From Paenibacillus sp. RC67 (GTDB taxonomy: Bacteria; Bacillota; Bacilli; Paenibacillales; NBRC-103111), in contig NZ_CP125098.1 in the NCBI RefSeq assembly GCF_030020805.1, positions 2,937,501-3,001,500 on the forward strand: a stretch of DNA of 64,000 nucleotides, written 5' to 3'. Positions 21,038-29,394 of the stretch are shown here, one piece after another. A program made the position numbers and the translations under genes. Numbering within the stretch: the first letter of the stretch is position 1; each line of letters begins with the position of its first letter. Below the pieces are notes generated by a model that was not told the DNA's origin, made no database searches, and saw nothing but the letters and a program-made list of their open reading frames with translations.

Positions 21038-21967
21038 ATGCCGATGGATTCCTGGTTTCGTCGTGCTGTGCTTCATCTGGCGGAGCAGGAGCGGGTAAAG
21101 TCGATGTTCCGAAAATACGGAATGCGTATGGGGGTCCAACGATTTGTTGCTGCGGAGTCGTTAGAAGGCGTCTTGGAGAAAGTAAAGGAGTTAAATCGTC
21201 AAGGGCTTGCCGTAACTTTAGATTATTTGGGTGAAAGTGTCGAGGAACCGGCATTGGCTGATGAAGCGGCTAGTCAAATTATGCAGATGCTTAGACAGAT
21301 TCATGATCTACAGTTGGAGGCGCATGTCTCGGTAAAGCTGAGTCAGTTAGGTTGCAGCATGGATCCAGCCGTCAGTGCAAAGCATATGGAGCGGATTGCT
21401 GCCGCCGCCAAGTATTACCGTAATTTCGTCCGAATGGATATGGAGGATTCCACTCTTACGGAAGCTACTTTGGGACTCTTTGAAAAGCTAGTAAAACGAT
21501 TTGGAGCGAATCACATCGGGACTGTTATCCAAGCGTATTTGTACCGATCTCCAGACGATTTAATCCGTTTGGAGCAGTATGCGGCAAACGTTAGGATTGT
21601 GAAGGGAGCATACAAGGAATCAGCCAACGTAGCTTATCCAAGTAAACAGGATGTTGACAGCCAGTACGTGTCTTTAGTAAAAGCACATCTCGACGGAGGG
21701 TATTATACAGCTGTCGCTACACATGATCCTAAAATTATTGATCTGGTTACAGCTTATGTGGAGGAGCATCACATTCCGCGCAATCAATTCGAGTTTCAAA
21801 TGCTATACGGGATTGCTTCACAACTACAGCTGCAGTTAGTAAAGCGCGGTTACCGTGTACGGGTCTATACCCCGTTCGGCAAACAATGGTACCCCTATTT
21901 CACCCGCCGTATAGCAGAAAGACCGGCCAATTTGTTGTTCGTTCTGAAGGGGCTGCTGCGCAAGTGA
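21038..21967 (+). CDS. putB: Proline dehydrogenase
   Basis: This 309-residue FAD-dependent enzyme oxidises L-proline to P5C. It has the PRODH barrel with VTLDYLGESV, VSVKLSQLG, FVRMDMEDS, TVIQAYLYRSPDDL, RIVKGAYKES, VATHDPKII and QFEFQMLYGI. Size fits the single-domain Bacillales enzyme (B. subtilis PutB, 303 residues). GAAGGAGG precedes the ATG. It lies between rocA and rocF, so proline and arginine degradation are wired together here. No proline transporter is adjacent. Confidence 0.93.
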   Translation: MPMDSWFRRAVLHLAEQERVKSMFRKYGMRMGVQRFVAAESLEGVLEKVKELNRQGLAVTLDYLGESVEEPALADEAASQIMQMLRQIHDLQLEAHVSVKLSQLGCSMDPAVSAKHMERIAAAAKYYRNFVRMDMEDSTLTEATLGLFEKLVKRFGANHIGTVIQAYLYRSPDDLIRLEQYAANVRIVKGAYKESANVAYPSKQDVDSQYVSLVKAHLDGGYYTAVATHDPKIIDLVTAYVEEHHIPRNQFEFQMLYGIASQLQLQLVKRGYRVRVYTPFGKQWYPYFTRRIAERPANLLFVLKGLLRK

Positions 21968-21984
21968 CGGAAGGAGGAAGTTGC

Positions 21985-22905
21985 ATGACAATGGAGCACA
22001 AACCGATCGACGTTATTGGTGTCCCGTTTGATCTTGGAGCGGGCTGCAGAGGGTGCCGTATGGGGCCAGATGCCTTGCGTTGCGCGGAGTTGGTGCAGCA
22101 GCTTCGTATGAGTGGGCGAGAGGTGGAGGATACAGGGGATATTATCTTATCGGGAACACGTAGGATTAGGGAGGAAATCGGAAGTACTAAAGCAAAATAT
22201 TTAAAAAATGTAGCTTATGTGAATCGGCGCTTGCATCGCAGAGTGGCTGCCTCGATTCATGATGGCCGATTTCCGCTCGTTGTAGGGGGTGACCACAGCA
22301 TTGCTGTTGGCAGTATTGCTGGAGCGGCGAAGCATAAGCGAATCGGGGTCATTTGGTTCGATGCCCATGGGGACCTGAACACGATCCAAACTAGTCCATC
22401 CGGCAATGTGCATGGCATGTCGCTGGCGGCATCTCTTGGTTACGGGCACCCATCCTTGACGCGTATTGGGAACAGCCATCCCAAAGTGTTACCTGAACAC
22501 GTTGTTCTGATAGGAACTCGCTCGCTGGATCCGGGAGAAGAAGAGCTTATTCGTCGAACTGGCATCCAAATGTTCTCCGCCCGCGATATTCATCAGCTCG
22601 GGATCCGGGAGATTATGAAACTAGCTATCACCCTAGCTGCGGAACAAACGGATGGCGTTCATTTAAGCTTGGACGTGGATGGCCTGGATTCTTCTGATGC
22701 GCCCGGTGTAGGAACCCCGGTATCCGGTGGTATCCGGCTTCGTGAAGCACAGCTTGGTATGAGGCTGCTTGCTGAATCTGGAGCTCTCATTAGTGCGGAT
22801 TTCGTAGAAGTTAATCCGGCTCTGGATTTACGTAACCGCACTGCTCATGCAGCGGTAGAGCTGATGTGCAGCTTGTTGGGGACGACGGAGAAGAATGCTG
22901 ACTAA
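21985..22905 (+). CDS. rocF: Arginase
   Basis: This 306-residue manganese enzyme hydrolyses arginine to ornithine and urea. The metal-binding blocks are present: VVGGDHSIAVGS, WFDAHGDLNT, GNVHGMSLA and LSLDVDGLDSSDAPGVGTP. The third block reads DGLDSS where many arginases have D-x-x-D-P. Length is normal (about 300). The ATG follows GGAAGGAGG; the open frame extends into the upstream gene but has no ribosome binding site there. It supplies ornithine for RocD. Confidence 0.95.
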   Translation: MTMEHKPIDVIGVPFDLGAGCRGCRMGPDALRCAELVQQLRMSGREVEDTGDIILSGTRRIREEIGSTKAKYLKNVAYVNRRLHRRVAASIHDGRFPLVVGGDHSIAVGSIAGAAKHKRIGVIWFDAHGDLNTIQTSPSGNVHGMSLAASLGYGHPSLTRIGNSHPKVLPEHVVLIGTRSLDPGEEELIRRTGIQMFSARDIHQLGIREIMKLAITLAAEQTDGVHLSLDVDGLDSSDAPGVGTPVSGGIRLREAQLGMRLLAESGALISADFVEVNPALDLRNRTAHAAVELMCSLLGTTEKNAD

Positions 22906-23012
22906 ACCAAATTCCAAAACTATCATCTTATTATCAGTTTGCAGATATTCCCATCACTTTCCATGTTAGCGTATAATTCAACTTAATAGGTTGGAAATTG
23001 GGGGGAATTGGG

Positions 23013-23804
23013 ATGTCTAGTGAACTGCCTGCATTGGTCCGCGAAGTTATGGACAGCTATTGCGCTCTGTTGCATGAAGAACTGCCCCATCAGGTGTATG
23101 GGGTTTATTTATACGGATCGACTGCGCTCGGTCATCATAATCCTCGACGCAGCGATATCGACTTTTTTACTGTACTTCACAAGCTGGATGATGAAGCTTT
23201 AGTACGAATCCAAGCCGTTCATGAAAGGCTACTTAAGCAAAATGAAAGTGCCCATAAGCTTGAAGGGGAGTATACTCAGCTCCGCGACATCCCTAGAGCA
23301 CAACGGCAGAAATGGTACCGATATACATCGGATGGGCAGTACCAATGGGAGGATATGAATAATCATATTGCCTGGTACCAGCTGAAGCATTATGGCTTGA
23401 CACTATTCGGTCCCGATGCAGCCACGCTTTCAATTGACGTAGATTGGGAAGATATCCTAGATATCACTAAACGGAACATTCATGGCTATTGGGCGAGACA
23501 GGCTCGGCGTAATCCGGAAGACTTCCAGAGCTTGGACTTAGATGTAATGGTGGAATTCGGAGTATTGTCTCTTTGCCGTATGTACGAAACGTTGGTGACG
23601 GGGGAAATGGTGACGAAGGAAGCAGGGGCGGAAGCGATGCTTGCACGACTGCCGGAACGGTGGCACTCTATAATAAATGAAGCTATACGGATTCGGGAGT
23701 GCAAAGGTGATTCGCTTCTTAAGTATACGCCTCGAGAGTTAATCGTAGAGACGCAAACTTTTATCCGGTATATGTCGGAACAATGTTTGACCCAAATGGG
23801 GTAG
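23013..23804 (+). CDS. AadA-like nucleotidyltransferase (aminoglycoside adenylyltransferase-like)
   Basis: This 263-residue protein has an N-terminal nucleotidyltransferase core, VYLYGSTALGHHNPRRSDID, with the GS and DxD metal-binding pattern, and a helical C-terminal domain of the AadA/DUF4111 type. Family members adenylylate streptomycin or spectinomycin, but many chromosomal ones have no known drug. Activity here is unproven. GGGGGGAATTGGG precedes the ATG. It stands upstream of a two-gene ABC exporter and an APH-like kinase. Confidence 0.75.
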   Translation: MSSELPALVREVMDSYCALLHEELPHQVYGVYLYGSTALGHHNPRRSDIDFFTVLHKLDDEALVRIQAVHERLLKQNESAHKLEGEYTQLRDIPRAQRQKWYRYTSDGQYQWEDMNNHIAWYQLKHYGLTLFGPDAATLSIDVDWEDILDITKRNIHGYWARQARRNPEDFQSLDLDVMVEFGVLSLCRMYETLVTGEMVTKEAGAEAMLARLPERWHSIINEAIRIRECKGDSLLKYTPRELIVETQTFIRYMSEQCLTQMG

Positions 23805-23839
23805 GGACGGATCGAAGTAACCAAATTTAAATTAATCAG

Positions 23840-23870
23840 AACCCGCCATGATTGGTGGGTTTTGTTTTGA
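23840..23870 (+). terminator. Terminator after the nucleotidyltransferase gene
   Basis: AACCCGCC pairs with GGTGGGTT (one G-U) around ATGATT, followed by TTGTTTTG. Confidence 0.75.
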
Positions 23871-23953
23871 AAAAGGGTTATTAAAAAAACGGTTGATCTT
23901 TTTCAAAAGCATGGTATTATAGATATTCTCTGGAAAAATAAACCTATTGCGAG

Positions 23954-25750
23954 GTGGATTGTATTTTTCGTGATTTAAGGCAACGATTACGCGAAGCAAG
24001 CTTATTTTTGAAAGCGGCCGATGCTCGGCCGGTCAAAGTAAAGCCAATCGCAGACTTCGTTAACCTGCTGCTCATGCCTGCACAGCTGTGGCTGCTTAAA
24101 TGGGTAGTGGATCTGCTTACTGGCTGGAATGGCGAAAGGATAGGTCAATCATTTACTGTAGCAGCCATAGGGCTTGCCGCCGTAATGATAATCCAAGCCA
24201 TCATCGGTCGTGCATCTCTTTTGGCACACAATCGATTGAATGAAATTGGCGCTTACGAAGTCGAACGGGCTGTCCTCCAAAAAACAGCCAAGCTAAGCCT
24301 AACCCTTCTCGAAACACCAACGATTAAAGATCTCCGTACTCGCGCGTTACGCGCCTCACCTGATATTCTGTTTCTGAATAGCTACAGTTACTTCTACGAA
24401 GCATTGCAAACGGTTCTGCTGCTTATAATTCTTGCCTGGTTCGGACAGTGGTTCTTCATTATCCTGTTTCTTATTGTACTGCCTATTCAACTTCCACTGC
24501 GTTCTTATGCAGCACGTAAAACAGAGCTGTTGGAGCAGCAGCAAGTTCCGCAGCGCAGACGCGCTCAGTATATCGCCCAACTGATGACCTCCAGACTTCC
24601 TGCGAAAGAAATACGCCTCCTTGATTTGGGTAACTACTTTCAAACATATTGGATGCGCTTGCATTCTCAGAACGCTCAAGAAACAGTGGAGCGTAAAATA
24701 AAAGAACAGCAGCTGCTGGTTCCATCAGAGTTGTTGATGACCTTAATTAGTGGTTTGATGGCAGCGATTGTAATGGTGATAGCCGCTTCCCGTGGAAATT
24801 CACCGGGTGAAATTACTTTGCTGCTGCAGATTGCTATAAGGCTAGGCGGGTTATGGCCTGGGCTTCTGGATTTACACGCAAGCTTGAAGCAGCACGGGTT
24901 ACGTTGGGATGATCTTAGGGGGTTCTTAGCTCTTAAGGAGGATGAAGTTTATGTCCCAACATTAACAGATGAACAGATAAAGGGATCTAACCAAACAACC
25001 AATGGACCTACTGCTGATTCGGTGCGGGTTAGGCAGCTAACATTCGCCTATGAGGGCAGAGTAAAACCAGCACTTCAAGAGGTATCCCTCTGTATTGAGG
25101 CAGGGGAAAAAATAGCTATCGTGGGAGAGAATGGCTCGGGTAAATCAACATTGGTCAAGCTGCTCATGGGATTGTATGCCCCCAACTCAGGAAGTGTCGA
25201 GTGGTTTTCCAAGGAAGGAGACCGGCTCACTGCCGCCGAAGCCAGAGGATCGTTTACAGCTGTTCTGCAGGATTTTACCAAAATGAACCTGCTTGTACGA
25301 GAACAAATTGCTTTGGGAAGCATAGAGCGGCTGAATGATGATCAAGCACTTTTAACCGCGCAAAAGCAAGCTAATGCTCACCCTTGGGGCTTAAGTCTCG
25401 ACGAACGAATAGGACCGGAATTTGGAGGAATCGAGCTGTCAGGAGGACAGTGGCAGTCCTTAGCTGCCGCAAGAGGATACCTCCGGAACGGCAGTGTGCT
25501 GTTTTTTGATGAACCGACCTCCGCATTAGATCCGCAGGCCGAGAAATTGGCGATCATGCAATTTTTAAACATCGCTGGAAATCGCACGGCTTTCCTTGTA
25601 ACCCATCGTTTAGGAGCAGCACGTATGGCCGATCGTATATTGGTGCTTCAAAACGGACGATTGGTTGAACATGGCACGTATCAAGAGCTCATGGCGGCAC
25701 AAGGAGAATACGAGCGATTGTATCGGCTCCAAGCTTCCTGGTATGTGTAG
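23954..25750 (+). CDS. ABC transporter, fused permease and ATPase, subunit 1
   Basis: This roughly 598-residue half-transporter of the exporter type has an N-terminal membrane domain (about 30-310, five to six hydrophobic segments). The C-terminal ATPase has Walker A GENGSGKSTLV (about residue 390), signature LSGGQWQSLAAARG (about 494), Walker B VLFFDEPTSALDP and the H-loop VTHRLG. The start is unclear. The GTG at 23954 lies within the GAGGTGG ribosome binding site, and the well-spaced codon is an ATT at 23963. It probably pairs with the next gene as a heterodimer; the cargo is unknown. Confidence 0.88.
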   Translation: MDCIFRDLRQRLREASLFLKAADARPVKVKPIADFVNLLLMPAQLWLLKWVVDLLTGWNGERIGQSFTVAAIGLAAVMIIQAIIGRASLLAHNRLNEIGAYEVERAVLQKTAKLSLTLLETPTIKDLRTRALRASPDILFLNSYSYFYEALQTVLLLIILAWFGQWFFIILFLIVLPIQLPLRSYAARKTELLEQQQVPQRRRAQYIAQLMTSRLPAKEIRLLDLGNYFQTYWMRLHSQNAQETVERKIKEQQLLVPSELLMTLISGLMAAIVMVIAASRGNSPGEITLLLQIAIRLGGLWPGLLDLHASLKQHGLRWDDLRGFLALKEDEVYVPTLTDEQIKGSNQTTNGPTADSVRVRQLTFAYEGRVKPALQEVSLCIEAGEKIAIVGENGSGKSTLVKLLMGLYAPNSGSVEWFSKEGDRLTAAEARGSFTAVLQDFTKMNLLVREQIALGSIERLNDDQALLTAQKQANAHPWGLSLDERIGPEFGGIELSGGQWQSLAAARGYLRNGSVLFFDEPTSALDPQAEKLAIMQFLNIAGNRTAFLVTHRLGAARMADRILVLQNGRLVEHGTYQELMAAQGEYERLYRLQASWYV

Positions 25751-25774
25751 CGTAACCGAGAGGAGTGTTATCCA

Positions 25775-27580
25775 GTGGATAAGGAAATGAAAAGTACAAG
25801 TACCGACCTGCTGCGCTTATTGTATTACATTTGGAAGCAAATGCCCGTACTTACAAGCGTATGGCTTGTCGTTCCCATGGGAATAGGGATGCTCGTTATC
25901 CCCTTGATGCTATCTCAAAAGCATATGATTGATACGGCTGTCGATGGAATTGTGAAAGGAACATCTTCAATCGGACAGCTGCTGCCTTCACTTTTGCTTT
26001 TTGTGGGAGCTTTGGTCGTGCAAGTATTGGCGGGCTCCTTAAGAAATATCATGGATGAATTGATGAACCATCGAGCTTCCGCCTATGTGCAATCCCAGAT
26101 TTTTAAAATTTCAACGACTGTGACGTTGGAACGATTCGAGCATACCGAGTTCTATGATCGGCTTCATCGGGCTCAATCGGCCGCAGGTCAAGATTTAATA
26201 GGCATCCTGCGTTACGGTGTGGATGCGGTTCAAAGACTTGCAACCTTATTGGCTATGGCTATCGTCGTTGCACAAGGGTATTGGCTTTTAGGCTGGCTGC
26301 TGCTGGCTATGAACGGTATGTCACTGTATTTTCGTACGAAAATAGAAATATCCAAGAGAAAATTAGATAAACAATTAACGACGGAGGGGCGTTTATCCCA
26401 ATACTTGATGAATCAGCTTACGGATTCCCGAACGTTAAAAGAAACGAAGCTCTTTGACTCAACGGGGTACTTGATTCATCAATGGAGCACGACTACGTTA
26501 GAGCAGCGTTCCCGCAGATTTGCTATGAGCCGTAAAGAGAACAAGTTTGGATTCTGGATTTCCCTCCTACATATTACTGGCGCATTCGCTTCAATTGCCA
26601 TTATGATGCTATTCATGGGTCAGGGCGGACTGACTCCTGGTATGGTTGCCGTTGTATTCCAGACGGTGCTCCAATCACAAGGAACTTCGTTGAGACTGTC
26701 GTGGCCGTTAAGCAAGCTGGTCATGCAGGCAGGTAAAGCGGCGGATCTTATCTCTTTTTTGAAAGAACGAGTTGACGATCCCAACACGAAACCGATAGCT
26801 GAAGGAATAGGTGCAATGAAGGAAATCTCATTCGAAAAAGTAGCCTATTGTTATCCTAATTCGAACAAGCCCGTCCTCAAGGAGCTGGATGTGACGATTC
26901 GAGCAGGAGAAACAATTGCACTCGTTGGGGATAATGGTTCGGGAAAATCTACATTTATCAAGCTGCTGCTCGGCTTATATGAACCAAGTGAAGGTTATGT
27001 TAGCTGGAATGGGAAGCATTTATCTGCAATGGGTGGACATCATCAAGCTCTATGGAGGCGCGTCAGCGCTGTGTTTCAAGATCATGAACCCTATTCCTTC
27101 ACTCTGCGCGAGAATGTCGCCATGGGAAACTTGTCTCGTGAGGCTGAGGAACATGAGATTCGACATGCGCTGGAGAACAGTGGAATCCACAAGCTTGCCG
27201 AACAATCTGACAAAGGCTTGGATGTTCCTCTGGGTCAACTGAGCGAAGGCGGCCTCGAACTATCAGGTGGCCAGTGGCAAAGGCTAGCCATAGCAAGAGC
27301 GATGTACAGGCAGGGAGAACTGATTGTACTGGATGAGCCGACAGCGGCGATTGATCCGGCAAGCGAAGTGGAATTGTTCGAACAGTTCCGTAAGCTACGA
27401 CAAGGTAAAACGGCATTATTCGTCTCACACCGTCTTGGCTGGGCGCGCTATGCGGACCGCATTCTTGTATTAGACCAAGGGCGCCTAATCGAGGATGGTA
27501 CGCACGATCATCTAATGATGCTTAACGGCAGGTATGCGGCTTTTTACAAGGAACAAGCACAGTGGTATCAAACCAGTTGA
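25775..27580 (+). CDS. ABC transporter, fused permease and ATPase, subunit 2
   Basis: This 601-residue partner of the preceding gene has the same layout: membrane domain about 20-310, then Walker A GDNGSGKSTFI (about 385), signature ELSGGQWQRLAIARAM (about 495), Walker B LIVLDEPTAAIDP and H-loop VSHRLG. Only 24 bases separate it from subunit 1, and the GTG start follows AGAGGAG. Both subunits keep full ATPase motifs, so neither is an obviously degenerate half. The setting between AadA-like and APH-like genes suggests drug or peptide export, as inference. Confidence 0.9.
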   Translation: MDKEMKSTSTDLLRLLYYIWKQMPVLTSVWLVVPMGIGMLVIPLMLSQKHMIDTAVDGIVKGTSSIGQLLPSLLLFVGALVVQVLAGSLRNIMDELMNHRASAYVQSQIFKISTTVTLERFEHTEFYDRLHRAQSAAGQDLIGILRYGVDAVQRLATLLAMAIVVAQGYWLLGWLLLAMNGMSLYFRTKIEISKRKLDKQLTTEGRLSQYLMNQLTDSRTLKETKLFDSTGYLIHQWSTTTLEQRSRRFAMSRKENKFGFWISLLHITGAFASIAIMMLFMGQGGLTPGMVAVVFQTVLQSQGTSLRLSWPLSKLVMQAGKAADLISFLKERVDDPNTKPIAEGIGAMKEISFEKVAYCYPNSNKPVLKELDVTIRAGETIALVGDNGSGKSTFIKLLLGLYEPSEGYVSWNGKHLSAMGGHHQALWRRVSAVFQDHEPYSFTLRENVAMGNLSREAEEHEIRHALENSGIHKLAEQSDKGLDVPLGQLSEGGLELSGGQWQRLAIARAMYRQGELIVLDEPTAAIDPASEVELFEQFRKLRQGKTALFVSHRLGWARYADRILVLDQGRLIEDGTHDHLMMLNGRYAAFYKEQAQWYQTS

Positions 27581-27609
27581 TCTGACCAACGAAAGTGAGG
27601 TGGCTATTC

Positions 27610-28503
27610 GTGTTAAATCGTATTCAGAGCGCCATAAAGGCATTAGGCCTTGAACCTCAGGAAACACGGCCGGTCCCGGATTCATTCAGCTCTGAGGTGT
27701 CTCAGGTTATCTTGCGAACTGGCGAATCTGTGTACCTTAAAATTCCGTTTAATCGGAACAAGCTGCACAGGGAATATATCATGCTGAACCGATTAAAGGA
27801 TTATCACCTTCCTGTGCCTCGAGTGCTTGATCTATGGGAAGGGGATGAACATAACACCGGAGCGCTATTACTAGAGGCATTGGAAGGGTATCCTCTCTTC
27901 AAGACCAAGGATACGAGGCTTGCTTACGATATTGGAGTACTGCATGCGCAGCTGCACTCCGTTCCGATGCCGGGATATGGCGATGATAGCCGTAATGGTT
28001 TTCAATACTTGGAGCATCAGAATTGGAGGGGATATATCTGCAATCAGTTTGAGAAATACCAAGCTCCTTGTAGGGAGCTGCTTCCTGAGGGATTATTTGA
28101 GGCATGCCTGAGTCATTTCGATTCTGTGTTTACAAAGCTCCCTGAACCGGATGGTCCTTGTGTCATCCATATGGATTTTCGACCTGGTAATCTGCTGGTA
28201 GATCAATCGCATTTGAAGGGTGTCATTGACTTCGAGAGCTCAAGAGGTGGGTCCTCCGAAGCTGATTTTACAAAAGTCGATCGTTATTTATGGCGGGAAA
28301 GTACATATATAAAACAGGCTTATATTGCAGGATACTCCAGCATTCGTCCTATGATTGACCTTGATTTGGTACTGCCTTTCTATTCGTTCTACGATGCTTT
28401 TAGTGCCGTAGGGTGGTGTAACAAAAGAGGGCTGGAAAAAAATAGACGATTCTATGAGGAAAGCGTCGCCGTACTCTGTCGTGAAACGGGATGGAACGCT
28501 TAA
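27610..28503 (+). CDS. APH-family phosphotransferase
   Basis: This 297-residue aminoglycoside-phosphotransferase-fold kinase has a Brenner motif VIHMDFRPGNLLVD (catalytic Asp and metal-binding Asn), followed by GVIDFES, the DFG equivalent. The N-lobe Lys is in SVYLKIPFNR. Such proteins phosphorylate aminoglycosides, other antibiotics or small metabolites; the substrate is not evident. The start is the GTG after GAGGTGG; an upstream GTG overlaps that site. It lies 29 bases after the ABC pair and 19 bases before a Nudix gene, so the four probably form an operon. Confidence 0.83.
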   Translation: MLNRIQSAIKALGLEPQETRPVPDSFSSEVSQVILRTGESVYLKIPFNRNKLHREYIMLNRLKDYHLPVPRVLDLWEGDEHNTGALLLEALEGYPLFKTKDTRLAYDIGVLHAQLHSVPMPGYGDDSRNGFQYLEHQNWRGYICNQFEKYQAPCRELLPEGLFEACLSHFDSVFTKLPEPDGPCVIHMDFRPGNLLVDQSHLKGVIDFESSRGGSSEADFTKVDRYLWRESTYIKQAYIAGYSSIRPMIDLDLVLPFYSFYDAFSAVGWCNKRGLEKNRRFYEESVAVLCRETGWNA

Positions 28504-28522
28504 TAGGAGAGGAGACAGAACT

Positions 28523-29008
28523 ATGTTTTTTGTTAATTCCAGAGCTATCATTGAGAGAAATGAAGGTGCTGGGACGGAGATCGTCGTTCAAATTCGCAAC
28601 AAATCGGGTGAACCGCAGCGATGGGAGCTTCCGGGTGGGCGAATCGAACCATTCGAATCTCTAACCAGTGCTTTGAGAAGAGAGGTTAAAGAAGAAACCG
28701 GGCTCACGGTCACCGAGATTGAAGGAGAGAATACATTCATAGACACACGAAATATGAATTCGGACTTTGTGGTGGAATGTATACGCCCTTTCGCCGCATA
28801 TCAGACCGTGATCGGGTCTATCGATTCGGTAGGGTATTATTTTCGCTGCAAGGCAGAAGGTCAACTGCTAGAGCAAGGGGATGATACTCTCAACGTTCAG
28901 TGGATTCGTGTGGAAGAGCTGAGGCAAAAAATGACTGAAGATCCACTGCAATTTTCTAGTGTCGATCGTGCCGGTATTTTGTTTTATTTGAAAAATGGTG
29001 AAGTGTAG
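28523..29008 (+). CDS. Nudix hydrolase
   Basis: This 161-residue Nudix hydrolase has a perfect box, G(RIEPF)E(SLTSALR)REVKEETGL, preceded by WELPGGRIEP, as in ADP-ribose or nucleotide-sugar pyrophosphatases. Substrate is unknown. The ATG follows AGGAGAGGAGACAGAACT; the frame reaches back into the APH gene but lacks a site there. It is the last gene of the ABC-APH-Nudix run. Confidence 0.88.
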   Translation: MFFVNSRAIIERNEGAGTEIVVQIRNKSGEPQRWELPGGRIEPFESLTSALRREVKEETGLTVTEIEGENTFIDTRNMNSDFVVECIRPFAAYQTVIGSIDSVGYYFRCKAEGQLLEQGDDTLNVQWIRVEELRQKMTEDPLQFSSVDRAGILFYLKNGEV

Positions 29009-29040
29009 AAGGGCAAGGGCTCGACGGACCAGATATTCAT

Positions 29041-29066
29041 AAAAAGGAGGAGCACAATGCTCCTCC
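29041..29066 (-). terminator. Terminator on the minus strand
   Basis: GGAGGAGCA pairs with TGCTCCTCC around a three-base loop. On the minus strand it is followed by TTTTT. It sits directly after the stop codon of the alpha-mannosidase-like remnant and so is a leftover of that gene. Confidence 0.8.
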
Positions 29067-29157
29067 CTATAAGCTCAACCTAACAGTTTTAATCTCAAAT
29101 GGCTTAAATTGAAGCGGAATCCCATTATCGGCATCCAGAGGGAGGGAATTCAGCTCT
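29067..29157 (-). pseudogene. Remnant of an alpha-mannosidase-like (GH38) C-terminus
   Basis: Reading the minus strand, about 30 residues ending PLQFKPFEIKTVRLSL and a TAG stop resemble the final strand of GH38 alpha-mannosidases, which end in a PFEIKT-type motif. Nothing else of that enzyme is present. It runs, in another frame, straight out of the GntR-like fragment upstream, so an internal deletion probably fused the two. The family call rests on a short match. Confidence 0.45.
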
Positions 29158-29394
29158 GAGCCCGGTTGCAACGAACGTTCCTCGACGATTATCGCGAATC
29201 AATAAGTCTTTCGATGTTAGTTCCTCTATAGCTTTTTCCACTATATTTACGCTGGAACGATAAAATACTGCAAAATCTCGGCTGTAAGGAAGCTTGATCC
29301 CAAGAGCCCATCCCCTGCAATACTCTAGCTCGTATATCCGATTTAATTCGTTCAAATGCTTACTGCATTGTATCCACTGTATCCATTTCATCAA
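29125..29394 (-). pseudogene. Truncated GntR-like winged-helix fragment
   Basis: The 89-residue frame contains the GntR-type DNA-binding core GIKLPYSRDFAVFYRSSVN, then AIEELTSKDLLIRDNRRGTF, which follows the LP-S-R-LA..V...TV..A...L...G.I....G.GTF pattern. It lacks any effector domain and ends in out-of-frame sequence from the mannosidase-like remnant. The N-terminal Trp-Ile-Gln-Trp stretch is atypical. It is probably a decayed regulator of a lost glycoside locus, although a small DNA-binding protein cannot be excluded. Confidence 0.5.
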
